A DNA stretch of 64,000 nt, taken from contig OZ024897.1 in the NCBI GenBank assembly GCA_964017195.1, forward strand, positions 6,180,360 through 6,244,359, in the 5' to 3' direction. Of the stretch, positions 46,692-58,303 are shown piece by piece. Position numbers and translations under genes: made by a program. The notes under the pieces are model-generated. The model was not told where the DNA came from, did not search any database, and saw only the letters and a list, made by a program, of their open reading frames with translations. Numbering within the stretch: position 1 is the stretch's first letter; each line of letters opens with the position of its first letter. Source of the stretch: Siderastrea radians (lineage: Eukaryota > Cnidaria > Anthozoa > Scleractinia > Rhizangiidae).

Positions 46692-48074
46692 TTGGCTACT
46701 GGATTCTCCAGCAGCCAAAACTACAGTTCGGCGAGCCAGTCAAGAAGGCGAAGGCAGGTCCCACGTTCGTCATTTGGGCGGTGTACGTATCAGTCGTGTG
46801 CTCGACGTGGCGGTGTTGGCAAAGACCACGAGCCTGCTGTTGCTTTAATCGAAATGTTTGTTTTATTTCAACAACAACGTGTACGTTGATGCTTGGACAC
46901 TGGGCAAAGGCTGGGACCAGGCGACCCTTAAGAGAGAGATAAGCAAACTCTTCACAAACGTCCCCCAGGCCGGTGAAACTAGCACTGACCAGGACTTTGG
47001 GTAAGTAAGCTTACAGTTTGAACGCTTTCCACAGGGTTGCCACTGGTCAGGAAATTTTCAGGGAAAAATAATTTCTTCAAGGTCAGGGAAGGGTCAGGAA
47101 ATTTCATTTAAGTCAGGAAAAATTGACATTTTGAAGAAAAGTCAGGGAAAATTGAATTGCAATTTCATACCATTGATGGCTGAGAGAAATATTTCAGGTC
47201 ACTGTGATCTCTCCTTTTTCTTGTCTCGTTGTTTTGTTAAAACCATTGTGGAAATGCCCTAATTGTTGTGATTTGTTGAAAGTTTATCAGCTTTAAATAC
47301 ATGTAAATGGGTGGAAAGGATGGCTGTAAGGAGAGGCTAGAGGCCACTACTATGTGTGACATTTTGTATTTATTTGATCAGGGAAATTTCATTTTATCAG
47401 GGAAAAGTCAGGGAATTTTGAAAACTGATGTCTGTGGTGATCATGTTCCAGTAAGGTATTAACATGTCAGTGTTACCGCTCCTAGACCCATCAGTGAAAA
47501 ACTTCAATGCCCATTAAAAACACTCCCCATGACCCTCGGGGCTGCATAAGCTGACTTTGTCCCAGGGTTGCTAGGGGGTGTGTGTTGGTGGGAGGGGGGG
47601 GTGGGGGGTCATTGCAGTAGGAATCAGGCAATGCATTAATTCAATCATTGCATTGTGAGTGTGGTAGTTATAAACATTTTACATGTATTGCAATGTACAA
47701 TATGTAAGCCCAACTCTGCAAAGTTAATGGTCATTATTTTTTCTCTCTCTAGCTTTGACGTTGTAAGAAGTGCAGGATCACAATACTGCCCATTACGCTC
47801 CAAGATCGTTGGGAGCTTAGTGCAAAAGTTCTCAAGCACATTTGTGGTACCAGTCCAATATGTGTCTGGATGCAACAAAAAATCAGTGCCAAAGAAGATG
47901 TCAGTCAACTGTTTCATAAATATGTTAGAACTTTATTTGTCTTTTCAAATGTTTGGGTCCCCCAAAATTTTGCCTCTTAAAAGAGACAAATCTGGTGGCC
48001 CCTGGTTACAAATTGTAACCAGAGTTGTTCCTGGATTTGTAACATTAGAGTCCTGTGTCAACTTAACAAATTGA
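46692..48074 (+). pseudogene. Two-exon gene fragment of unknown function, frameshifted
   Basis: Two blocks join in phase. The first ends TDQDFG at 47000 with donor GTAAGT. The second begins at 47753 after a long pyrimidine tract (TTCTCTCTCTAG) and continues FDVVRSAGSQYCPLRSK, running to a stop at 48074. The first block reads VYVDAWTLGKGWDQATLKRE. Upstream of it an ORF from ATG 46692 (arginine- and serine-rich) ends in a different frame at the CAACAACAAC run near 46870, so a one-base shift would connect them. AATAAA signals follow at 48190 and 48205. I do not recognise the family. It could also be an active gene whose first exon boundary I misjudge. Confidence 0.4.
47035..47425 (+). repeat. 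TCAGGGAAA-type dispersed repeat in the intron
   Basis: GGTCAGGGAA, GTCAGGAAA and GTCAGGGAAAATT words recur six or more times at both ends of the 390-base stretch. Seen between the two exons of the unknown gene. Confidence 0.55.
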
Positions 48075-48950
48075 CGTCAGTTATTAATGCGTCAGTCCTC
48101 TTGTTGATGAACTGATAAACTGGCCTTATTACTCAGATACTTATTTATTTATTGTTTTTTACCATCTGTTTAATTGAATTGAGTAAGTAAATAAAATTAA
48201 TTATAATAAATAAATATAACATTGTTAAAGTGTTGTGTAGCTCATGGATCCACAGCAAACTTTGACAAAGTTATGACGCAATTTATAATCAATAAGAGGA
48301 CAGGTGCATAACATAATGGCATCAATTTATTTTCTACAATAACAAAAAGCCAAAACTGATTTTCAAACAAAGGGAACAAATGCAAGAGTTGATCAAGGCA
48401 ATATGCGATCACCACAGAACCTGAATTTCATCACTGTGTATAAATATTCAGAGTCATAGGCTCGTAAACTAAAAGTTTAGTAAGAATAGGCCAGAAACAC
48501 AAGGAAAAGTTCCAATTGCCAAACTAACCTTTATTCCAGTGAAAACTGTTTGCAAAATAATCCACTAAATCATGGTTCAGCTCATTTTTATTGACAGCAC
48601 AAATTCCCTCTCACCACCAATTTTCAGGTCTGAATTCTCAGCAAACATCTTCATCTTTTCGCTCTAAGGTTGCAATGGCCTCTTCAGTTTCATCTCATAT
48701 ATTTTAGGCGATCACACAAGACATAACTACTCTCTCCCTCATTTTTTTTTCTTTTGCTTCAAGCACATTTCGACACTAAATTGCAATAGCTTACATGTAC
48801 ACTGTAAATCCAAAAAGTCAAAAAACCACCCAGCATGTTCTTGCTCAGGGCCCCTAAAATATTATTTTTTTGAGCCTTTCACTCATTGCTGTCTTCAATT
48901 ATTTTTCCTAGAATTTGTCTAGCAAAATATCAAAAACAAACAAAGTTATC
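48075..48950. other. 3' flank of the unknown gene
   Basis: AT-rich sequence with AATAAA motifs near 48190-48215 and no coding signal. Confidence 0.4.
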
Positions 48951-49076
48951 TTATGAAATTATGAATATATGAAATTCATATATTTGAACTGCGGAATGAA
49001 GAAATAAATGTAAAGAAGATCCTCGCAGTTATTAACGCAACTTATGCAGTTGCGAAAAGAAAGCCTGAAAAAATCA

Positions 49077-49147
49077 GGCTTGCCGGGATTCAAACCCTGA
49101 CCTCTGCGATACCGGTGCAGCGCTCTAACCAATTGAGCTATCAAGCC
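49077..49147 (-). repeat. tRNA-like SINE head (Thr-like), unit 1
   Basis: GGCTTGATAGCTCAATTGGT, D-arm GCTC/GAGC, TΨC region GGGTTTGAATCCC and acceptor GGCTTG/CAAGCC fit a cloverleaf. The anticodon by position is GGT. Position 33 is C and the anticodon stem is mismatched, and it repeats inside a SINE, so I do not call a functional tRNA. Confidence 0.7.
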
Positions 49148-49324
49148 AACTGGGAGCTGGTCATTAAATTGGTTCCTAATATACCCAGGAAAGATGAAGA
49201 TGAAATTATGAATATATGAAATTCATATATTTGAACTGCGGAATGAAGAAATAAATGTAAAGAATATCCTCGCTGAGTTATTAACACAACTATGCAGTTG
49301 CGAAAAGAAAGCCTGAAAAAATCA

Positions 49325-49395
49325 GGCTTGCCAGGATTCGAACCCTGACCTCTGCGATACCGGTGCAGTGCTCTAACCAATTGAGCTATCAAGCC
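49325..49395 (-). repeat. tRNA-like SINE head (Thr-like), unit 2
   Basis: Copy of the unit-1 head with the intact B-box GGTTCGAATCC on the minus strand and a few substitutions. Confidence 0.7.
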
Positions 49396-49649
49396 AACTG
49401 GGAGCTGGTCATTAAATTGGTTTGTAATATACCCGGGAAAGATGAAGATGAAATTACGAATATATGAAATTCATATATTTGAACTGCAGAATGAAGAAAT
49501 AAATGTAAAGAAGATCCTTTTAAAATGTAAGGAAGATTCTTTTCGCAACTGCATAAGTTGCATTAATAACTGCGAGGATCTTCTTTACATTTAAAGTTAT
49601 CTTATCTTAAACAAACAGCACCTCGGTTGAGTAGGACTTGAAAACTTTT

Positions 49650-49890
49650 TATTTCACTGGCCACACTAAAAAGTGTCACATGAAAGTACTGCTCAGTAGG
49701 TTTCATTCTAATGGTGATACTTTAGGATTTCATCTACGGACTCCAAAGTTAGAACCACCTTGCACAGCATAATAAGCAGCCCTACAAGAAAGCACTGTTC
49801 AGTAGTTTTCATTTGAATGGTCACAGTTTAGGATTTCATTTACAGGCTCAAAAGGTAGAACCACCTTGTATAGCATAATTAGAATTAGAA
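49650..49890 (-). repeat. 106-bp minisatellite family, reverse copies
   Basis: About two units with GATTTCATNTACNGNCTC and AGAACCACCTTG words as in 44.7-45.0 kb. Confidence 0.8.
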
Positions 49891-50344
49891 GATAGCTGTC
49901 TGAAAACCAAATCAAGTTAAAAGTATGGAAAGTATACAAATTTTTTAGAAGTGGTCACATTAATTTTCTGTAAGTTATACAATGTAAAAGGGAAAAACTA
50001 AGTCAAAAGTCTGTGCACATTTTCAAAAGGGGCTGGAAAACAGTTATATTTTCCTTTTCATGTGATAATAAGTCTTCCTGGGAAAAAAGGCTGCCTGTTT
50101 GGTTGGAGTCTGGGTTTAACTAAAAATATACATGTACTGTCTTGGTGGGCAAAATCTTACTTACAGTTTTTGGACAGATTTAGCCCTTCAAAAGGCAAGC
50201 TTGGTGCATGTATGTTTTTGCTTTTCACCAGAACCATTTTAAAACTGCAGAAATGTTTTTCCTTTTCGGCAACCCTACTTAGGCAAAATTAGATAAAAGA
50301 GTTCAATTTAACATCTCCATGGCAATTGATGATTGTGTGTGTAT

Positions 50345-50435
50345 ATTAATTATCAGGCAAGCTGATCCAGTGAATTGACTGTGGAAAACAGAGGAAAGAA
50401 TCCATAGGGCAAGCTGGTGAAAGGTAAGAGGTGCT
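50345..50435 (+). repeat. Exon-like module, copy 1 (diverged)
   Basis: CCAGTGAATTGACTGTGGAA AACAGAGGAAAGA then GGTAAGAGG, resembling the modules at 52.6 and 55.1 kb. Confidence 0.4.
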
Positions 50436-50629
50436 AAATGTTTAAGCTTAATCCAGTAAGGGAATGCAATTGTATTTACAACGGCTTTACCCTTTGGCTG
50501 TCACAAGGATGTTTTTAATACAAATGAAGTTTTCAAGTTTCCGCATATATAATTTTTTAAAATTATAATGTGGCTTGTATACATCTAGTCTGATGACCTT
50601 CTAACAAATGGTGTGTTCTTAGTTTAACC

Positions 50630-50780
50630 TCCAGTCTCCAATTGTTCAAAGACTGGATAGCTTTATCTGCTGGATGAACCACTATCCAACAGATAAAATG
50701 TACTGGTTGGAGTACATTTTATCCACTGGATAGGTGTTTACCCGGTGGATAAAATTATCTGTCCCTTGAACAACTGGGGC
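50630..50780. repeat. Inverted-repeat element with GGATAAA words
   Basis: CCAATTGTTCAAAGACTGGA at the left and CCCTTGAACAACTGG at the right are inverted. Internal CTGGATA/TATCCA and GGATAAA words repeat. Confidence 0.6.
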
Positions 50781-51407
50781 CTGAATTGAAAAGTTCATGT
50801 ATTTTGCAGGCATTGCTTATTCAGGGAATTAGAAGTACAACAGAATGAGGAAAAGTTGATAGGAGAAGCAGAATAAAATGAGAGGAAAGAAATGAGTAAG
50901 AACTTTGCAGTATTATTATAATATTAACAACTATAAATCAGCACCAGTTACCGATAAGATATCTAAAAAACAACAACAAACAAACAAACAAAAGGACGTT
51001 TTACCTCCGCAAGACAATAAGAAATTGGTTGGGTTTCCAGGGTGCACGTTAGGTTAATGGGGGTAGAGTAAGTGGCAAATGGTGCTCCCGTGGGAATGAA
51101 GAAGGTGGAAAGATATAACCAACAACCAACAGAAAAACACAGGAAATAAGTTTGAACCTTACCAAACACAAAAGATAGAGGCCATAAAAATTAATGTAGG
51201 TCTCCATGCAGTGCTCCAAAATTGGTACTCTGGGGCTCTATTTAACCAGAATCGTTAGTTTGGCTGGGCTACAAGTAGAAAAAGGCTTTTGGCTCTGGGC
51301 TCCATGGTGTAAATTTCAGGACTCCGAGGACCCCTCCCCACCCCCCTCTTTGAGGCCATAAGAAAAGTAGTCAAGAAAACAAGGAGTCAGGCATATACTG
51401 TAATCCG

Positions 51408-51453
51408 GGGAGGGGGGAGGGGGAGGGGGGAGGGGGGAGGGGAGGGGGGAGGG
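51408..51453 (+). repeat. GGGGGAGG tract, possible G-quadruplex
   Basis: Eight runs of four or more G within 46 bases on the + strand. Confidence 0.85.
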
Positions 51454-52439
51454 GGATTTCACTGATTGAAAGTCTTATGAAATCAAAATGTTCCCTTGGA
51501 AACATAATGATACAGGCAAACTTAAACTCAAGACAATTGTAGGTCAGAAGGTATTACCTGAAGAGATGTTCAGGGTGCCCCTAATAGCTTGCAGGGCCAG
51601 CACAACCTACCTGTAGTTTCGCTTACCCACACTATTTTTGTTTGCATTTTCTGTTTGTTGCAGATTGCTCCTATCTGGCTTGTGGCAGATTTTTGAGGAT
51701 CTTTGCTACCATCCCTTCCCTCCCAGATGGTAGAGTATGTTCATTTAAGGTAATTCCCCCGATTGCATTACGCATCCTTAATGCACACGATTTGTTGGAT
51801 CATTAGGGCACGCTCATAGCGCGTGCATGTCCAGGGAGTAATAGGTTTCCTATGAGGCTAAGCTCACCAGAGAAAGAATAGTTAATTACTCTTAAACAAG
51901 CATGGGGACCTATCTTTTTTTTTCCAAATATTTTTGACCTACCATTCATCCTCTTTTTGTACAAGGAGTTAGAAAAAAAACACATGTTCGAAAAAACATT
52001 ATTACTAGAAATGCGTTACTCACGGAGATGAAATCACAACCTCGAACATGTATATGTAAGGAAGGTTGTAAGTCAATTTCGTCTGATGCTTCGAGCATCT
52101 GCCTTAAAACTTCTAGTAAATTGCTCCTTGTTATCGATATTTTGCATCTGGTATGTAATGTTTCAAGATTTGCTTTAATTAAGTGTTTGCCGTTTCTACG
52201 GAAAGTAGCATAAACTGATCAAGTAAACATGTGTTTGTTAGGCGAAATTGCAAGGAATTAGGGAGTAACTTGAAACGACGATATCTCATAAACACACATT
52301 GGGACCTATTTTTTTTATTTCATATTTCAAAACATTGCACGATAGATAACAACTTGTGAAAGTTTGAGAAAAATCATATGTAAAAATTTTATTTTGGGGG
52401 AATGACCTTAAATTCATGTATGTGTGTTTCCACTGAGTC

Positions 52440-52740
52440 AATCAGCGTGACAGGTGCATGGGTGGTTGGCTGTGTCAGGGTTGCCATGGATATCTCCATA
52501 CACTGGCTAATGCTTGTTTGGCTGCTTACCCTCCACCACCATTCGGAACCTAATCCCAAGCTTATTTTATTTTTTTTGCAATAAGTTTAATGTGTTGTGT
52601 TTGTCTAGATATGGTATAATTCGCTGAATTAGAAATGAAAAGCAGAGGAAAGGGGGAGCAAGAAGGACGAGAGGAATCAAGAGAAAACACTTCTTTGAAG
52701 GTGATCACGACTTTGAAATATTATTATTAAAAAGCAATAT
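52440..52740 (+). repeat. Exon-like module with upstream segment, copy 2
   Basis: Upstream GGTTGCCATGGATATCTCCA and CACTGGCTAATG match 60.7-60.8 kb on the minus strand. Then TCTAG, ATGGTATAATTCGCTGAATT, GAAAAGCAGAGGAAAG and GTGATCACGACTTTGAAATA. Confidence 0.6.
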
Positions 52741-54751
52741 GGGGTGATCATAACTTAGTTCAGGATAGTCACTGGTAATTATTGGGTGATTCCAGAAAAT
52801 ATCCATACCCCCTTCCCTTCAGAAATTCCAAAATGCTCAATCCCCACTTGCCCTCAGAATTCCAAACTGTTCTCCCCCCTCCCCATGCCTTGGGAATTCC
52901 ACAGTCATTCACCCCCAACGCATTTCTGCTTTTTCCTTCCTAATGATTTGAAAAGCTCTCTTTAACTTCCAAACACCTTTAGTAAAATTAATGAAAATTC
53001 ATCCTTTCGCTCCCTCTGAAAAAAGGGATGTTGGTATTGAATTTCCAGCCTAGCGAACAATTAATGCAAAGACCTGATCAAAAAAGCTGTCTGACTTCCT
53101 TGAAAAGGAAAAGGAAAACAAAACTGAAACGTTTATTTTTTACCTGCAAACCTCCAAGATGTGCAAAAGTACATGTAGTAGCCAAATATTTTATGCAAGA
53201 GGGAAAATTCTTGAAAAACACTCGAAAACAAACCACAGTCCACACCAAACTTCTTCAACATAATCTTTCACAACCGGTGTTTAACAAAGATGTCCCAGCC
53301 CCCCTTACAAGCTGAAGTTAATTTGTGAGTCACTAGAATTAAACCTGAATTCTTTTGACAGCCCTCATGTTTTCAGTATTAAATAAAGAGGCTGTGAGCC
53401 AACTTGTGAATGAAAGCATGTGAAATTTAAGACTGGAATTGCCCTACAAATCATCAATTTCAAGAGCTTGTGCGGTTCATCACTTTTGAGATTATCAACG
53501 TCCTCTTTTTCAGCAGTAGAGTGTTCTTTCCTGTTTCCCTTGCTCTGAAAATAGCTACAGTGTTTGTGAAAACTTGTGACCCCTGACATGTATGTTATGC
53601 CTTTAGGTCACGACATTTCGAAGCCATCTAGCATCAGTTTTTAGTTTAATCCTTTATCCTATGTGGTGTATTATTTTTTGGGTACCAACATCTGTTTCTT
53701 AAAACTCTGAGTCAATAATTGTATGTAAGTTTCTTGTTTCTTTTATATCTTCTTCAAGTGTTCATCATTATCTTGCTATGCTGTTTTTGGTTTTTGATGA
53801 CAATGATGAGGCAGAAGAAGATTACAGTACATGTATTTTGTACACTTCATCCAAAGCAATTAGTGCTTAAATTTGCACTGCTCTTTTAGCAATTGAATGC
53901 ACAGTTCAAACGACCAGGCACTGAATTTCTTTTCTTATCTGGAGGTTTGCAAATTGGTACCGGTTCAAGCCTAGCGTGTGACACCACCAAATCTTCCTTA
54001 ATTAAAAGTTTAAAGCATGCAGCCTATCTTGAGAACAAATGAATGAAATTAAATTCTGATTAAATATAAAGTTTAATATAACATTTATACAATAACTGAA
54101 GATAATGTGCACACTGTGATTGGTCAATAGCAATTGATTATTATGCCAGTAAACCACATGAAAATGTAGTTATTGTATAAAAGCAGGTTTTTGGCTCAAT
54201 AAACCACTTTCATGTACATGTAGGATGTTGTAATGACACTCGAAAAACTTGTAACTCACTTGCCTTTGGCTCGTGACTTGCAATCTCTCCTCATGTTCTT
54301 CTAACATCACACATGGTTTATTGAGCCAATAAACCACAGAAATGTGTGGTATATTGCTTAATTACAGAATATTTCTCATTATCTCGAATGACCTTGAACA
54401 AACCCGGTACTACCAGAAAATTCCTTTCATTTCATCATTAACATACCAATCAATTGTCAATTGCATAAACCAACCCATGTGCCCAAGAGTAACCACAGTC
54501 AGAATATCTCAGTCTTCCATCCCTACTCATGCCCTTATATATCATTAACATACCAATCAATCATCAGTGACTTAGAAAAATCTGTGACAATGAAAGAAGT
54601 GTCAGTTTGTAAGACGACCTTGGTCTATGGCCGTCTTAACAAACTGAAATTGTACGGCGAAATGATTTGTTGTATTAATTACCATGAGGAATTCTGTTGC
54701 CACCTCAGTCGACAGGGGAAGTTTCTCCGTTTGAGTTCTGGTAGTGTTTAA

Positions 54752-54948
54752 CCCTTTCACTCCCAGAGTCAGTTATGGAGACATTAACTTCTGAGTCTGC
54801 GAGTGAAATCCTATGGTGTGACCATTCCAACAAAACCTCTTCAACAGTACTTTCACATAGTACTATTTTATATTAAAGTATTCTACAAAATTAAATTATT
54901 TGGGATTTGTCTTGAATTTGATTTTAGGCACTCTTGGGAGTGAAAGGG
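54752..54948. mobile_element. TTAA-flanked MITE with CCCTTTCACTCCCAGAG ends
   Basis: 197 bp. TTAA (54748-54751) CCCTTTCACTCCCAGAGTCA at the left, CTCTTGGGAGTGAAAGGG TTAA (54949-54952) at the right. The interior holds GAGTCTGCGAGTGAAATCCT and GTGTGACCATTCCAA, which are the words amplified in the 106-bp minisatellite. Fits a piggyBac-type non-autonomous element. Confidence 0.85.
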
Positions 54949-55069
54949 TTAATTCTACATTTAGGTTCAGTCAACCTATGGGTAATTTGAGTCAGCAGTT
55001 TAAATTTGCCATTTTTTCTTTGTCAATATGTATGTGATCATTATTTATTGCTTATTTTAATTTGGAGCA

Positions 55070-55205
55070 TCTTCTATCTAGAAATGGTATAATTCAATAA
55101 ACTGGGAGCGAAAAGCAGAGGAAAGAACAAAAAAAAGAAGGACAAGACGAATTAGGACAAAACATCATTTTAAAGGTGAGGAGTTTGAATTACTATTATT
55201 ATTAA
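55070..55205 (+). repeat. Exon-like module, copy 3
   Basis: CTATCTAG then AATGGTATAATTCAATAAAC, GAAAAGCAGAGGAAAG, AAGAAGGACAAGACGAATTA and GTGAGGAGTTTGAATTACTA followed by an ATT run. Confidence 0.6.
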
Positions 55206-55454
55206 AAACAAACAAGCAAATTCTGTGGTTCCTTTTGCTCAGGTAAAAGATTGGGTCAGTCCATAGTTTTGATTTTGATATGTTTTAAAGAACAGGTCCC
55301 CCAAAAAAATGTTTTTGGGTGTGAATTACAAATTTTGCCTTGTGCTCATTTGTTTATGGCCTTGATAGACCATAATATTTGAGAGTTGAAGGGAGCTGTT
55401 TGGTGTAAAATGGGGTTGGTTATCTTGAATCTCAGTGCTTCTTTGTTTGTTTCA

Positions 55455-55800
55455 GAAATATATGAAGACCATCACAGTGACGATATTTCAACTTAAGCAG
55501 TTGAGAGAAGAAACCTGAAGAAATTCAGGCTTGAATGGGAATCGAACCCAACTGGTGCAGCGCTCTAACCATCTGAGCTATCAAGCCAACTGAGAGCTGG
55601 TCAATGAGAGTTCGTATTTGTCCCGCAGATGGAGAGTGAATAAATATTACTATATAAAATGGTCATAATTATATTTAAACTGCAGATTAGAGATAGAAGT
55701 ATATGAAGACCATTGCAGTGACGATATTTCAACCTGAGCAGTTGAAAGAAGAAACCTGAAACCTTCAGGTTTAAGTTGAAATATCGTCACTGCGATGGTC
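55455..55800 (-). repeat. tRNA-derived SINE, minus copy plus inverted fragment
   Basis: The tRNA-like head at 55528-55587 (minus, with an internal deletion) is flanked by ATGAAGACCATCACAGTGAC. A second partial copy at about 55690-55800 forms a hairpin around GAAACCTGAAACCTTCAGGT. Confidence 0.75.
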
Positions 55801-56018
55801 TTCATATATTTCTTTCACTAATCCACAGTTCAAATATATGATCATTTCATACATTAATATTTATTCACTCTCTTTAATTCTTCCTTTATTTGCCTTACAT
55901 CCACACTTTACATCCTTTACTTTTAAAACATACAAAGAATTAGATGTGAGGTTAGGAGATCTTGAGCAAGCTCCATCTACGGAATAAATATGGACTCTCA
56001 ATTGACCAGCTCCCAGTT

Positions 56019-56091
56019 GGCTTGATAGCTCAGTTGGTTAGAGCGCTGCACTGGTATCGCATAGGTCGTGGGTTCGATTCCCGTCCAAGCC
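56019..56091 (+). repeat. tRNA-like SINE head (Thr-like), well preserved
   Basis: 73 bases: GGCTTGATAGCTCAGTTGGT, D-stem GCTC/GAGC, B-box GGTTCGATTCC, acceptor GGCTTG/CAAGCC. Anticodon GGT by position with T at 33. The SINE body (GAATTTGTTCAGGTTTCTTC, TTGAAATATCCTCACTGCGA) follows directly, so a SINE is likelier than a tRNA gene, although an active tRNA cannot be excluded. Confidence 0.7.
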
Positions 56092-56699
56092 TGAATTTGT
56101 TCAGGTTTCTTCTTTCAGCTGCTTATAAATAAGTTGAAATATCCTCACTGCGATGGTCTTCATCTGTTTCTATCTCTAATCCACAGTTCTAATGTGTGAG
56201 TATTTCATATAATATTAATATTTATTTGTTTGTTTTGTCAAAATGTTTGATGAAGCTTGACACCATACAGCAGCTCAAACTTTGAATTAAAGGTTCATTG
56301 TAGGGCAGCAACTTCGAATGGTACCACTTTCCAGCTATTTCAGGACAAAACAAGGGAAAAGTTCAAATTTGAGTAATGATTGTGTGCCAAATTTTTTAAA
56401 GTTGTATCAAATATAAGCAAAGACTCAGTTAACATGTCGCAAGCGATGTTTTTGGCTGCAACCTCGAATTGTGGTTTAAAGTTAAAAATGAAAAAGAAAA
56501 CAGGTTAAAATGCCCTTTTTGGCTAATGAAAAACTTCAGGTTAAGATCAACTTATTGAAGTCAGTATATTTTTGTTGACCCAGCCTACGATTGGTTGATA
56601 AACGCCCTGTAACTAGACCTTGTTGTTTATTTTGAGTTCATTTTCTTTCAGTTGTCTGCCACTCTCAAGTTCAGTGGATCACCAAACTTGGATCATGGA

Positions 56700-56782
56700 A
56701 GACAAAGTATGAAGCTACTTAAAACAGCAGGGACAAGAAAGAAAGAGAGAAAGAGAAAGAAAGAAACAAGAAAGAAAGAACC
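56700..56782 (+). repeat. GAAA-rich low-complexity tract
   Basis: Runs of AAGAAAGA/GAGAAAGA units. Confidence 0.9.
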
Positions 56783-57221
56783 TACATTACAGTAAATATT
56801 TACGTTTAATTTTAATTCACGTAAGCAAGAAGTTCCAAGATAAAATCTCAGACAGAACACTGATCAATACTTGAAACTTTGAAAATTGTAGACAGGTTTG
56901 CCAAACCAATGTATCTGATACACTTTCGAAGCAGGTGTACTTTGGACACTAGAAATTACAATGCACATAAATTCAAACGTGTGTTAGAATTCTAGGTAAA
57001 ATGGTTGAAAGTGCTGTCGTTTTTACTGTGGAACTTCTTGTTTTCTGTCATTCTTAGAACACTGACAAATTTTGAATAGTTTACATGTGCACGATGGAAA
57101 TCTTGCACGTCACCACGACTGGGAGTTAAAGAGCGTGCTTGAGCTCTTGCAAGTCTTCCATCATTGCTCAGTAGCTTTCATTTGAACGAGAAGGTGATTG
57201 TTGAAGTCTGTTTGCCTTTAA

Positions 57222-57427
57222 TCCCTTTCATTCCAAGTAGTGGCAAAAGTTCTAATTCAAGAAAAACCCCAAATTTCCTTTTTTCTCAAACTCTGCAAGA
57301 CAAATAGTTCCGTGCGAAAGAACTGCCAAGAGATTTCATTTCAATGGTCACACCACAGGATTTCGTCCAGACTCAAAACTGAGAACTACTTAACAAGTCT
57401 CATAATTGACTCTGGGAATGAAAGGGT
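57222..57427. mobile_element. TTAA-flanked MITE, diverged member of the 54.75-kb family
   Basis: TTAAT CCCTTTCATTCCAAG at the left and CTGGGAATGAAAGGGTTTAA at the right. The interior has GGTCACACCACAGGATTTCG and AGACTCAAAACTGAGAACTA, in the orientation opposite to the 54.75-kb copy. Confidence 0.7.
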
Positions 57428-57505
57428 TTAAAAGGACAGAAAACTAGTGACATTTCCTTTTCATGTGATGTTATGTCTTCTCGGGACAAAAGGGTGTGGT
57501 TTTAA

Positions 57506-57759
57506 AGGGACACTGTCAAGGGGATTTTGACGTTTTGGGGTAAGGAATGTGCTGAAAATTAAATGAAATGCCTTTTCACGTACACAGAGTACTCCTAAAA
57601 CGTCAAGAGAAGGAAATCAAATGATTTTCTCAGAGGAAGAGCAAACCATAGTCAGAGAGTAGTTTTAAACGAAACTCAACCAGTATTTTTGGGTTCCTCT
57701 GATAAGAATACGTCGTTTAGGTTTCCAAAGCTATCCTAAACATTGGTGACAGTGTCCCT
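57506..57759. mobile_element. TTAA-flanked MITE with AGGGACACTGTCA ends
   Basis: 254 bp. TTAA on both sides (57502-57505 and 57760-57763), left AGGGACACTGTCAAGGGG, right TGACAGTGTCCCT. A diverged relative lies at about 62030-62250 (ATGCCTTTTCTCGTATACTG, ACCAGTATTTTTGGGTT). Confidence 0.85.
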
Positions 57760-57969
57760 TTAAGTAAACTTAAAGTACACTTTTTGAGGTTTTGGTAGAA
57801 ACTAAAGGGTTCTGGTTTCTGGCAGAATGGGAAAGGGTTCTGGGAAAAGTAAAAACATATTTCGCCGTTTGAAGGGAGAAATCTGTCCCAGAAAACCTGT
57901 ACAGATCAGAACGCAAAATACGTTTTTACTTTCTACCAGAAACCTATTAAAACTACAGAAATTTTTCTA

Positions 57970-58122
57970 GACTGCTAACAGTCCCTTTCTGGGTAGTCAA
58001 GAGGGCACACGAAATAGCTGAGCTGAGAATAGAGCTAGGTGAAAAACACGAGAAGAGACTTGTTTTTCACACGGCTATTTTGCCTGCCCTCTCGACTATC
58101 CAGAAAGGGACTGCTAGCAGTC
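57970..58122. mobile_element. TA-flanked MITE with GACTGCTAACAGTCCCTTTC ends
   Basis: 153 bp, arms of about 37 bases; the right end is the reverse complement (GAAAGGGACTGCTAGCAGTC). TA at both sides. Confidence 0.8.
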
Positions 58123-58303
58123 TAAAATTTGTCCCTTTCGGCAACAGTACTAAGACAAAGATAACAGAGAGTAATATTCAACTTTATTTAAGTAGGAAAT
58201 TAGTTAAATATGAGTTTGTAAATTATTCACAACGGCAATAAACTTGTTTTCCATTCCAGTCTGTACACAAAGACAAGTTTGTTGTAAATAGTACACAAAC
58301 TGA

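Larger units (their letters stand above)
48955..49540 (-). repeat. Tandemly duplicated tRNA-derived SINE
   Basis: A unit of about 246-249 bases (AAATTATGAATATATGAAAT ... GGAAAGATGAAGATG) is repeated twice and a third time in part. Each full unit holds a tRNA-like head on the minus strand. The third ends in an inverted piece (TTTTCGCAACTGCATAAGTT). Confidence 0.85.

Noticed and set aside
46389..46718. Minus-strand ORF with a leucine-rich start resembling a signal peptide
   Set aside because: The LLLLLL stretch comes from a CAG/TAG-rich tract. It overlaps the plus-strand unknown gene and shows no further support.
56019..56091. Functional tRNA-Thr gene
   Set aside because: The anticodon stem has mismatches and the same head plus body recurs at 48.96-49.54 and 55.45-55.8 kb, which fits a SINE better.
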